Positions 1-7,149 of a DNA stretch of 8,063 nucleotides are shown piece by piece (positions within the stretch are counted from its first letter, which is position 1; every line of letters starts with the position of its first letter). The notes below the pieces were generated by a model. It made no database searches. It saw only the letters and a list, made by a program, of their open reading frames with translations, and had not been told where the DNA came from. A program made the position numbers and the translations under genes. The stretch is taken from positions 1 through 8,063 of the forward strand of contig CAJPOH010000031.1 in the NCBI GenBank assembly GCA_905372205.1. The letters are read 5' to 3'. Source of the stretch: an uncultured Treponema sp. (GTDB taxonomy: Bacteria > Spirochaetota > Spirochaetia > Treponematales > Treponemataceae).

Positions 1-381
1 GATGATCCTTTGGTTCGTTGGTTATTATTTATCGATTCTAATAGCAAGGAGGAACGTGCTATGTTGGCAGCTAATTCACCTGTATTAAAAATATTAAATG
101 AAAAAATAGATATATTAACTCTTTCTCCAACAGAGAAAAAATTGTATGAATCGAGAATGAAGTTAAAGAGTGATATAGTTTCAATTTCAAATAGCCAGTT
201 TAATAAAGGGATGAAGAAAGGAATTGAGAAAGGAATTGAGAAAGGAATTGAGAAAGGAATTGAGAAAGGAAGAGAAGAAGAAAGCTTTAACACAGCACGC
301 AGAATGAAAAAAGCTAGATGCGAGGTTTCTTTTATTATGGAGATGACAGGACTCACTCAAGAAGAAATTGAAAAACTATAG
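1..381 (+). CDS. Rpn-family (PD-(D/E)XK nuclease/transposase-like) protein, C-terminal part only
   Basis: The frame is open from base 1 (DDPLVRWLLFID...), so the gene enters from the left and its nuclease core lies outside the window; a TTG at 10 is not a credible start. What remains is typical of the C-terminal half of the Rpn / PDDEXK_2 family: an aromatic-hydrophobic segment, then SKEERAMLA, a helical segment with LYESRMK, a charged repeat KGMKKGIEKGIE..., and the tail TGLTQEEIEKL, a short helix seen at the end of many family members. Rpn proteins are DNA endonucleases that promote RecA-independent recombination, and some act in phage defence; they are often annotated as transposases without being classic insertion sequences. 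The stop TAG (379-381) runs directly into a terminator. Family assignment is fairly secure; activity cannot be judged because the catalytic residues are not visible. Confidence 0.75.
   Translation, partial: DDPLVRWLLFIDSNSKEERAMLAANSPVLKILNEKIDILTLSPTEKKLYESRMKLKSDIVSISNSQFNKGMKKGIEKGIEKGIEKGIEKGREEESFNTARRMKKARCEVSFIMEMTGLTQEEIEKL
46..63 (+). promoter_or_regulatory. Strong internal Shine-Dalgarno and in-frame ATG inside the Rpn gene
   Basis: AAGGAGG at 46-52 lies 8 bases before ATG at 61, in the same frame as the Rpn protein. Initiation here would give a 106-residue C-terminal product ending at 381. The same bases encode the family-conserved residues K-E-E-R, so the match could be a by-product of coding. 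It is nevertheless one of the best ribosome sites in the window, comparable to that of the tyrosine phenol-lyase gene. Confidence 0.5.
217..270 (+). repeat. 12-bp tandem repeat, four perfect copies plus a half copy
   Basis: AAAGGAATTGAG is repeated at 217-228, 229-240, 241-252 and 253-264, and AAAGGA starts a fifth copy at 265. The unit is in frame and encodes Lys-Gly-Ile-Glu, so gain or loss of copies would lengthen or shorten a charged helical linker by four residues without breaking the gene. Perfect identity at DNA level suggests recent expansion by slippage. Confidence 0.95.
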
Positions 382-407
382 GCTCGTCAACAACGACGGG
401 GCTTTTT
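382..407 (+). terminator. Probable intrinsic terminator of the Rpn gene
   Basis: CTCGTC (383-388), a six-base loop AACAAC and GACGGG (395-400) form a stem of about six pairs with one G-U. It can extend by G382-C402 with a bulge. T5 follows at 403-407. It begins on the base after the stop codon. The T-tract is short and the right arm competes with the next hairpin, so termination may be partial. Confidence 0.5.
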
Positions 408-426
408 AGGGGCTAAAGCCCCTAAA
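405..426. repeat. Perfect 9-bp inverted repeat (GC-rich hairpin)
   Basis: TTTAGGGGC (405-413), loop TAAA, GCCCCTAAA (418-426). No T-run follows on the plus strand. GGGGCTTT at 398-405 can pair instead with AAAGCCCC at 415-422, and CGTCA (385-389) can pair with TGACG (427-431), so the RNA could switch between folds. Role unknown. Confidence 0.7.
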
Positions 427-457
427 TGACGTTGGACCGGTGCGAAAAGTTTGTCCT

Positions 458-476
458 CAGCCTAGAGGCTAGGCTG
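458..476. repeat. 8-bp perfect inverted repeat
   Basis: CAGCCTAG (458-465), loop AGG, CTAGGCTG (469-476). Together with the two preceding hairpins it makes a GC-rich, structured block of about 95 bases in AT-rich surroundings. No tRNA, rRNA or riboswitch family was recognised in it. Confidence 0.65.
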
Positions 477-498
477 GCATTACCCTTACATAAAGCAC

Positions 499-576
499 TA
501 GAATAGACAATTTATTGCAAATAAAAAGAAAAAGTCCGTCTGGCAAGACACAAAAGAAGAAATAGCCAAATTATAA
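499..576 (+). pseudogene. Possible remnant of a second Rpn-like C-terminus
   Basis: Between a stop at 499-501 and TAA at 574-576 one frame ends in DTKEEIAKL (547-573), which echoes the tail of the gene at 1-381 (LTQEEIEKL). Only about eight residues match and the Lys-rich stretch before them is not diagnostic. A decayed copy is the suggestion; chance is quite possible. Confidence 0.2.
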
Positions 577-658
577 TTTCGGTTATATTGAAAGTTGTGG
601 AAAACACCCTTTTAAAAGACTAGACCATCTAGCAAGAAAAAGCAATCTTTACGATACA

Positions 659-687
659 TTGATTTTATTGCTTTGGTATGTTATAAT
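659..687 (+). promoter_or_regulatory. Near-consensus sigma-70 type promoter for thyX
   Basis: TTGATT at 659-664 (four of six to the -35 consensus), exactly 17 bases, then a perfect TATAAT at 682-687. Transcription would be expected to begin around 693-695, only a few bases before the thyX ATG at 698, giving an almost leaderless mRNA. The pair lies within the upstream extension of the thyX reading frame, which argues against a start at 659. Confidence 0.65.
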
Positions 688-697
688 CGCACGCAGT

Positions 698-1516
698 ATG
701 GCACATTGCATTAGTTTAGAAGCGGATGAGATTTTAGATAAAGAGATTCCTATCCTAGATCATGGGTTTGTAAGGCTTGTGGACTATATGGGTAGTGATT
801 TACGCATTGCTGAATCTGCTCGTGTTTCTTATAATAGCAAAAAGACCTTACGTGATGATGAAAAACTCATAGACTATCTATATCGTAATGGACATACCTC
901 ACCTTTTGAACAAGTTGTTCTCCTGTTTCACATTAAAATGCCATTATTCGTCGCAAGGCAATGGGTTAGGCACAGAACCGCAAGAATGAATGAAGTTTCT
1001 GGGCGTTATTCTGTTATGAAGGAAGAGTTTTACACTCCAGCTTCCCAAGACATAAAAGGACAAGATCTAAAAGATAAGCAAGCCTCATCAGAAAAACTTC
1101 CGCCTGAAGTTGCCTCTCTTGTTGTTACCGAATTAACTGAAGGGCAGAGATCGTCCTACATTTCTTATAAATCCTTTATTGAAAGAGGTGTTTCTCGAGA
1201 AATGGCCCGAATAAATCTTCCATTATCGTTATATACTGAGCTTTATTGGCAAATGGATTTGCATAACCTTTTTCATTTTTTGGCTTTGAGACTTAGTTCA
1301 CACGCACAAAAAGAAATTAGAGAATATGCGTTTGCTATTCTTTCTATTTGTAAAAAAGTTGCTCCTATAGCAACAGCTTCATTTGAAGAACATACTCTAT
1401 ATGGTAAAAAGCTTTCAAAAAATGAAATCTCCTCAATTCTTTCTATTATAAATGGTGATGCTGTTCCAAAAGAAAAAATTGAAGAAATAAAGGCAAAACT
1501 AGAAAATACTTTATAA
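698..1516 (+). CDS. thyX: Flavin-dependent thymidylate synthase ThyX
   Basis: ThyX makes dTMP from dUMP using FAD, NADPH and methylene-tetrahydrofolate, replacing ThyA; it acts in the cytoplasm as a homotetramer. The 272 residues carry the signature RHRTARMNEVSGRY (91-104), the form of RHR-x7-S-x-R expected in this family. They also carry DYMGSDLRI (29-37), HTSPFEQV (66-73), RINLPLSLYTELYW (171-184), with substrate-binding Arg and the Tyr/Trp pair, and HAQKEIREYA (202-211). Length is slightly above the common 220-260 because of a C-terminal tail. ATG at 698 is chosen over TTG at 659: the product then begins MAHCISLEA, which resembles treponemal ThyX as I recall it, and the promoter -10 box occupies the alternative extension. 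No Shine-Dalgarno precedes 698, consistent with a very short or absent leader. There is no clear terminator before the next gene. Confidence 0.97.
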   Translation: MAHCISLEADEILDKEIPILDHGFVRLVDYMGSDLRIAESARVSYNSKKTLRDDEKLIDYLYRNGHTSPFEQVVLLFHIKMPLFVARQWVRHRTARMNEVSGRYSVMKEEFYTPASQDIKGQDLKDKQASSEKLPPEVASLVVTELTEGQRSSYISYKSFIERGVSREMARINLPLSLYTELYWQMDLHNLFHFLALRLSSHAQKEIREYAFAILSICKKVAPIATASFEEHTLYGKKLSKNEISSILSIINGDAVPKEKIEEIKAKLENTL

Positions 1517-1550
1517 AAACTCGATTTTTTGAGTCAACTATTTAGATAAG

Positions 1551-1565
1551 TACATCAATGATGTA
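1551..1565. promoter_or_regulatory. Short dyad ahead of the tyrosine phenol-lyase RBS
   Basis: TACATC (1551-1556), AAT, GATGTA (1560-1565), a perfect 6-bp dyad ending 13 bases before the AGGAGG. It could be an operator half-site pair or a small leader hairpin. It does not match the TyrR box that controls this enzyme in enteric bacteria. The weakest kind of evidence: symmetry and position only. Confidence 0.3.
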
Positions 1566-1578
1566 TTTAACATATATT

Positions 1579-2969
<1,391 letters not shown>

Positions 2970-2989
2970 TTATGCTTAAATAGTGGTAG

Positions 2990-3038
2990 GCACGCAAGGT
3001 TTTGGCAAAAAAATGACAAAAACTTTGCGTGCTTTTTT
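2990..3038 (+). terminator. Strong intrinsic terminator after tyrosine phenol-lyase
   Basis: GCACGCAAGGTTTT (2990-3003) pairs with AAAACTTTGCGTGC (3019-3032), a 14-pair stem with a single G-U. The loop is 15 bases, and TTTTTT follows at 3033-3038. It begins 20 bases after the stop and separates this gene from the glycosyltransferase. Confidence 0.93.
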
Positions 3039-3051
3039 ATAGGGAGAGCTT

Positions 3052-3942
3052 GTGTCTTTATTAACAATTTTTACCCCGACATTTAATAGAAGAAAAACAT
3101 TAAGAGCCTGCTATGAAAGTTTGAAAAAACAAGATTTTACCGATTTTGAATGGATGGTTATAGATGATGGCTCTACCGATGACACTGCTTCTTTAATTAA
3201 GAGTTTTCAAAATGATTCTCCTTTTAAAATTGAATATCATTATCAAGAAAATCAAGGCAAACACATAGCATGGAATAAAGCCTTAAGTATGTGCCAAAGT
3301 GAATATTTTATGTGTTTAGATTCTGATGATGAACTTATTCCAAATACTTTATATGATGTGTGCATAGAAGGGGAGTATAAAGAAGTTATTAAAAATAATG
3401 ATAAAATAATAGGACTACGTTTGAATGCATTGGATTCGAGAACTGGAAAACCTTGTAGCAAGTATATATCAGAAAACCCTATTATAAAATCTTGGTTTTA
3501 TGAAGTCGCACATGAAAAGTATGTTGGGGAGAAGCTTGATATATTTAAGACAAAACTTTTAAGACAATTCTATTTTCCTACTAAGAAAGATGTTAAATTC
3601 ATTCCTGAGTCTTGGATGTATAGTTCTATAGCAAATGCAGGTTACCTTTTTTTATATTTACCAATTGCTATAAGACGTTTTTACGTATACGAAGATAGTA
3701 AAAGGCTTTCCACCATTCCAATTGTAAAGCATGCTGAAGGTCATTATATATATCGCTCTCATTTACTAAAAGTGATGAAAAAAACTGTATGGTTAATCAA
3801 TCCAACATACTATTTGAAAACACTTATACGTTTTTCTCAAACTGCTAGGGTATGCTCCAAAACATTTAAGGAAAGATTGAAAGATTCAGATGATATTTTT
3901 GCAACTGTTTTAAGCTATTTTTTTGGTAGACTAAAGCTATAA
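3052..3942 (+). CDS. Family 2 glycosyltransferase (GT-A fold)
   Basis: Predicted to transfer a sugar from a nucleotide-sugar donor onto a glycan or lipid acceptor at the cytoplasmic face; donor and acceptor cannot be told from the sequence. The N-terminal GT-A domain shows TPTFNRRKTL (8-17), VIDDGSTDDT (36-45) and the metal-binding DSDDEL (90-95, DxD type). NQGKHIAWNKAL (67-78) is common in this GT2 subgroup, and ESWMY (186-190) is a candidate for the catalytic-base region. There is no convincing transmembrane anchor; residues about 197-206 are hydrophobic but short. The start is GTG at 3052, five bases after AGGGAG (3041-3046). GC is very low (25% in one hand-counted 60-base line), as often seen in surface-polysaccharide genes. 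It follows a terminator, so its promoter is not evident, and it converges on ruvA with 4 bases between stops. Confidence 0.9.
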   Translation: MSLLTIFTPTFNRRKTLRACYESLKKQDFTDFEWMVIDDGSTDDTASLIKSFQNDSPFKIEYHYQENQGKHIAWNKALSMCQSEYFMCLDSDDELIPNTLYDVCIEGEYKEVIKNNDKIIGLRLNALDSRTGKPCSKYISENPIIKSWFYEVAHEKYVGEKLDIFKTKLLRQFYFPTKKDVKFIPESWMYSSIANAGYLFLYLPIAIRRFYVYEDSKRLSTIPIVKHAEGHYIYRSHLLKVMKKTVWLINPTYYLKTLIRFSQTARVCSKTFKERLKDSDDIFATVLSYFFGRLKL

Positions 3943-3946
3943 AGTT

Positions 3947-4543
3947 TTATGCTAACTCGACTATAGAACGGCGAAATAGTTCGCTTTCTTCTTTTAGTGG
4001 GTCTTTGTTATTTTCTTTCATAGAAAGTGCAATTTTATTCACAACTTCTATACATTTTCTTCTTTCGTAGCCCATTTCCACTAAAGCTTTCACAATTTCT
4101 TCGTATTCTGTTGTTGCATTAAAAGAAGAAGATGAATCACTTGTTATGGTAAGTTTTCCTTTGAGAGCTAAGGTCATCTTTTGTGCTGTTTTTTTTCCAA
4201 TGCCCGATATGGTTTGCAATCTTGCAATGTCTCCGTTTTCTAAAGCTATTTCCAGATTTTCAGGAGTTATGCTAGAAAGAATCTTCATAGCTTGTTTAGG
4301 TCCTATTCCTTCAACTTTTGTTAAATCTAAAAACATAGAACGCTCTTTTATAGAATAAAAGCCAAAGAGTTGCATCTGGTCTTCTCTATGTTGTAGCCAA
4401 GTATAAAGCTTCACTTCATCTTCAATATTTAGTTTTTCTAGTGTGAATTGTGTAACAGCGATATTCCATTCAATTCCATAGGTGTCAATAAAAGCTGAGT
4501 TAGTTCCTTTGCCTTGAAGAATGCCTCGTATACTATTGAACAT
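3947..4543 (-). CDS. ruvA: Holliday junction branch migration protein RuvA
   Basis: RuvA binds four-way junctions as a tetramer and recruits the RuvB motor for branch migration. The 198 residues (E. coli 203) show three parts. The OB-fold domain starts at MFNSIRGILQGKG and includes the acidic-pin pair REDQMQLFGF (Glu54-Asp55). Two helix-hairpin-helix motifs follow, VEGIGPKQA (77-85) and ISGIGKKTA (112-120). A Ser-rich linker (about 134-142) leads to the C-terminal RuvB-contacting domain (about 146-198). ATG at 4543 is chosen because family homology starts there and GGAG (4550-4553, minus strand) lies six bases upstream; the frame runs on to 4621 but that extension overlaps ruvC coding sequence. 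The first 11 bases overlap the end of ruvC, implying translational coupling. ruvB does not follow. Confidence 0.97.
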   Translation of the reverse strand: MFNSIRGILQGKGTNSAFIDTYGIEWNIAVTQFTLEKLNIEDEVKLYTWLQHREDQMQLFGFYSIKERSMFLDLTKVEGIGPKQAMKILSSITPENLEIALENGDIARLQTISGIGKKTAQKMTLALKGKLTITSDSSSSFNATTEYEEIVKALVEMGYERRKCIEVVNKIALSMKENNKDPLKEESELFRRSIVELA

Positions 4544-5030
4544 AAATTTCTCCAATATTTGCTTTTGCAATGGCAGCAGCCAAAGCGTCTGCAGCATGGT
4601 TTGGCTTAGGTCTTTTTTCAAGACCTAGTAGAATTCGTGTGGCTTCTTGTACTTGCTCTTTTGTAGCTTGAGCAATACCTGTTACAGCTTTTTTAATTGT
4701 GTTTGGCGTATACTCTCCCACATCAACTATGTGCTCAGAAAAAAGAGCTAACATAACAACACCCCTGGCCTCTGAAACAGACAATGCACTTGTAACATTT
4801 TTAGCAAAATAAAGTGTTTCAATGCCTGCTTCAGTTGGTCTATATTCTTTTAATAGAGAAATAATTTCGTCATAAATATGTAAAAGACGATAACCATGCA
4901 ACGTATTAGCTTCTGTTGTGATTGCCCCATAAGAAAGCATTCTAAATCGGTTACTAGAAAAAGAAAGAATGCCATAGCCCGTATTTGCAAGACCAGGATC
5001 TATTCCTATAATAAGTCTTTCTTTTCTCAT
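4533..5030 (-). CDS. ruvC: Crossover junction endodeoxyribonuclease RuvC
   Basis: RuvC is the dimeric resolvase that cuts Holliday junctions symmetrically in the RuvABC complex. The 165 residues have the RNase-H-fold pattern. Catalytic Asp11 is in GIDPG, Glu71 in GIETLYFAKN, and HAADALAAAI (145-154) supplies His145 and Asp148. The His-x-x-Asp form resembles Thermus RuvC rather than the Asp-x-x-Asp of E. coli. YTPNTIKKAVTG (108-119) is also characteristic. ATG at 5030 gives MRKERLIIGIDPG, the normal length; the open frame continues to 5084 but that part overlaps the upstream gene. There is one base between the upstream stop (5032-5034) and this ATG and no clear Shine-Dalgarno, only A-rich sequence, so initiation probably relies on termination-reinitiation. 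The 3' end overlaps ruvA by 11 bases. Confidence 0.97.
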   Translation of the reverse strand: MRKERLIIGIDPGLANTGYGILSFSSNRFRMLSYGAITTEANTLHGYRLLHIYDEIISLLKEYRPTEAGIETLYFAKNVTSALSVSEARGVVMLALFSEHIVDVGEYTPNTIKKAVTGIAQATKEQVQEATRILLGLEKRPKPNHAADALAAAIAKANIGEIYVQ

Positions 5031-5031
5031 G

Positions 5032-5739
5032 CTATTTTTTTTTGTCTTTAGGCTTAAACCAATAATTAGGAAAGTGGCTATCATCTTTTTTCAAATCAAA
5101 AGAATCTTTTAGCGACTCAATCAATTCTCGCAAAGTGTTATGCTGATAAGTAGAAATATCAAAATCGGGCATGATATTTCTTATTGTACGTCCCAATTCT
5201 GCAAGATTAACCCACGCATCTTCAGTTTTATTTGAACTTTTATATGCTGTGTTCAAAAGCTTTATAATAGCTTTCTTATCCACCGAGCCATTTTTGATAT
5301 CTTGAGAAGATATTTCATCAAGATTTTCTATATACTTAAACTCGTTACAGGATTTGACCCATAGAGGTTTTGAATTAGTCTTTCCAATTCCTAAGACATA
5401 AAGCCCATACTCTCTCAAGCGTAATGCAAGGCTATAATAATCAGAATCCGTTGAAACAATGCAAATTGCATTTATATTTTTGTTGGAAGTTGCAATTTCA
5501 ATTGCATCCATTATTATAGCATTGTCCGTAGCATTAGGTCCATTTCTAAACTGTTGCACTGGGCGAATAGAAACCTTTTCTAACCATTCTTTCCAGCCTT
5601 TCATATTAGGAGTAGTCCAGTCTCCATATAATCTCTTAATATGGACATCGCCATCTTTTAAAACAGCTGTTAGGATGGATTCCAAGTAAGAAGGCTTTAT
5701 ATTATCTCCGTCTATAAATATCGCATACTTTTTTTTCAT
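5032..5739 (-). CDS. NYN-domain nuclease-like protein with C-terminal OST-HTH/LOTUS domain
   Basis: A PIN-like NYN domain occupies about residues 1-140. Its acidic residues appear in the expected places: Asp10 and Asp12 in FIDGDNI, Asp72 and Asp78 in ATDNAIIMDAI, Asp98 and Asp100 in VSTDSDYYSLA. An OST-HTH/LOTUS-type domain follows at about 150-230, with WVNLAELGRTIRNIMPDFD (176-194) and the closing NYWFKP. Proteins of this LabA/DUF88 architecture are thought to be metal-dependent ribonucleases guided by an RNA-binding winged helix; targets are unknown here. The 235-residue length is typical. ATG at 5739 is the natural start (MKKKYAIFIDGDNI), with only a weak AGG upstream. It lies 36 bases after arcC and 1 base before ruvC, so it appears to be part of the ruv operon. 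The last codons sit on a run of nine A. Confidence 0.88.
   Translation of the reverse strand: MKKKYAIFIDGDNIKPSYLESILTAVLKDGDVHIKRLYGDWTTPNMKGWKEWLEKVSIRPVQQFRNGPNATDNAIIMDAIEIATSNKNINAICIVSTDSDYYSLALRLREYGLYVLGIGKTNSKPLWVKSCNEFKYIENLDEISSQDIKNGSVDKKAIIKLLNTAYKSSNKTEDAWVNLAELGRTIRNIMPDFDISTYQHNTLRELIESLKDSFDLKKDDSHFPNYWFKPKDKKK
5035..5043 (-). repeat. Nine-A homopolymer at the NYN-ruvC junction
   Basis: On the coding (minus) strand A9 encodes the last three lysines of the NYN protein just before its TAG. Loss of one A, by mutation or transcript slippage, would bypass TAG and read K-K-N-S straight into the ruvC ATG frame, giving an NYN-RuvC fusion. Gain of one A would add only a few residues before a stop. 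Confidence 0.85.
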
Positions 5740-5775
5740 TATGTTTGCCTATTATTTTGCTAGTATTAAGCTACA

Positions 5776-6708
5776 TTATTTTTTTATTATAGTTCCAGAT
5801 TTTCCTTCAATACCATCACGAGCTTTTTCTAGTAATGTAATCAAGGTCTGTCCTTTAGGATTTGCTTCAACAAAATCGATTCCTGCTTCAATTTTTGGTA
5901 GCATAGAACCACTAGCAAAGTGTCCTTCTTTAATATATTTTTTTGCCTCATCAACGGTGAGCGAAGAAAGCCATTTTTGATTTTCTTTATTAAAATTGAT
6001 TGCAACTTTTTCAACGGCCGTTAATATTATTAGGTAGTCTGCACCCAAAAGCTTTGCTAAAGTGCTACTAGCAAAATCTTTATCTATAACAGCAGGTATT
6101 CCACAAAGCATTCCTTCTTTCTTGATCACAGGAATGCCACCCCCTCCACATGCTATAACTAAGTGATGGTTTTCAAATAATGTTTTTATGCTATCTATTT
6201 CTGCAATGCCAATAGGGCGAGGAGAGGCAACAACTTGTCTATACCCACGTCCTGCATCTTCTATGACATTCAAACCTCTTTTCTTTGCTTCTTCGGCTTC
6301 TTCTTTTGTCATAAAACTACCTATAGGTTTTGTTGGATTTGAAAATGCAGGATCATCTTTGTCAACTATTACTTGAGTTAAAATAGTTGCAATATCTTTT
6401 TTTATATTCCTACTTTCTAATTCTGCTCTAATAGCACATTCAAGGTCAAACCCGATGTAGCCTTGACTCATAGCAACAGAAACGTCTAGTTGTGGAATCG
6501 AAGCCGTTTTATCATTTTTTTGCCATAATATAAGAGCATTGTGAATCATTCCAACTTGAGGTCCATTACCATGTGAGACAATAACCTCATGACCTTGTCC
6601 TACTAAATCAGCTATTGCAGAAGCTGTTATCTTTACAGCCTTTCTTTGTTCTTCTAGGTTTTTTCCTAATGCATTTCCACCCAATGCAATAACAATCTTT
6701 TTTCCCAT
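5776..6708 (-). CDS. arcC: Carbamate kinase
   Basis: Converts carbamoyl phosphate and ADP to ATP, with ammonia and CO2 as by-products; the last, energy-yielding step of arginine, citrulline, agmatine or allantoin fermentation; cytoplasmic homodimer. The 310 residues match the normal family length. They show the amino-acid-kinase fold motifs: VIALGGNALG (6-15), VSHGNGPQVG (44-53), DAGRGYRQVVASPRP (151-165), IACGGGGIPV (185-194), VIDKDFASSTLA (207-218) and GSMLPKIEA (267-275). ATG at 6708 has AGGAG (minus strand, 6714-6718) five bases upstream. No arginine deiminase or carbamoyltransferase gene is present in the window, so the source of carbamoyl phosphate is not shown. It lies 25 bases after a truncated putative solute-binding protein gene and 36 bases before the NYN gene, with no terminator seen, so co-transcription is likely. 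Confidence 0.97.
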   Translation of the reverse strand: MGKKIVIALGGNALGKNLEEQRKAVKITASAIADLVGQGHEVIVSHGNGPQVGMIHNALILWQKNDKTASIPQLDVSVAMSQGYIGFDLECAIRAELESRNIKKDIATILTQVIVDKDDPAFSNPTKPIGSFMTKEEAEEAKKRGLNVIEDAGRGYRQVVASPRPIGIAEIDSIKTLFENHHLVIACGGGGIPVIKKEGMLCGIPAVIDKDFASSTLAKLLGADYLIILTAVEKVAINFNKENQKWLSSLTVDEAKKYIKEGHFASGSMLPKIEAGIDFVEANPKGQTLITLLEKARDGIEGKSGTIIKK

Positions 6709-6733
6709 AAAATCTCCTACTGAGTTAAAAAAA

Positions 6734-7149
6734 TTAATATCCTACACCATTAGCTTGAAAATACTCTCTTATTTCGTTAGCTAAAATGGTAGTATCATTT
6801 GAATCTTCAAAAAGGATAGTGCCAGCGTCTTCTAAGACAACTGAAACAGTCGCCAAAAGATATCTAACGCTTGTTGCACTACTTTGACTTGCATTCGACA
6901 TACTACTAGAATTAAATCCTGTTTTATCAGATAGATTTTTTTGACCTTCTATACTGATACAATATTCAATTATTTTAGAAATATAACTATTTTTATCTTC
7001 TGATGTAGCTTCTTCTTTTTGAATAGGCTTAATAATAGATAGAACAGAAATAGGAAGCCCGTTAAGTGGAGAATTTTTAGAAAGAGGAAAGGACATAGGC
7101 ATTAAAGAATAAAATTGTTTACTTTCATTTTTTTTATAACTTAAAGGAG
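6734..7149 (-). CDS. C-terminal fragment of a probable extracellular solute-binding protein
   Basis: About 138 residues, open up to the compositional break near 7150, with the stop at 6734-6736. The order of motifs resembles the C-terminal lobe of ABC-transporter substrate-binding proteins: YSLMPMSFPLS, LPISVLSIIKP, then an IIEYCISIEGQKNLSDKTGF block (compare the usual 'F..y..s.EgQ....e.tGf'), then a helical tail ending YFQANGVGY. The ligand is not identifiable. No genuine start is seen: the frame runs six codons into the SusD gene to a TTG at 7168, with no ribosome site, and the expected signal peptide and N-terminal lobe are absent. The gene is therefore truncated by the junction. Family assignment is tentative; it was not recognised by any single diagnostic motif. 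Confidence 0.45.

Larger units (their letters stand above)
382..697. other. Intergenic region between the Rpn gene and thyX
   Basis: About 316 bases without a convincing intact gene. The left third is structured and GC-rich (terminator plus two hairpins). The middle holds the possible Rpn-tail echo. The right third is AT-rich, with a weak TTGAAA (588-593)/TTTAAA (611-616) promoter-like pair at 17-base spacing and a near-consensus promoter at 659-687. Confidence 0.8.

Noticed and set aside
618..633. Small dyad CTAGA-cca-TCTAG upstream of thyX.
   Set aside because: A five-base stem is expected by chance in AT-rich intergenic DNA, and it does not overlap a convincing promoter.
1517..1540. Possible terminator after thyX (ACTC ... 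GAGT around a T-run).
   Set aside because: Only four pairs, the T-run lies in the loop rather than after the stem, and nothing U-rich follows.
3935..3953. AT-rich imperfect hairpin spanning the convergent stops of the glycosyltransferase and ruvA genes.
   Set aside because: About seven mostly A-T pairs with a bulge and no adequate T-tract; too weak to call a bidirectional terminator.
4544..4621. N-terminal extension of RuvA by 26 residues.
   Set aside because: It overlaps ruvC coding sequence, lacks RuvA homology, and the ATG at 4543 has its own GGAG.
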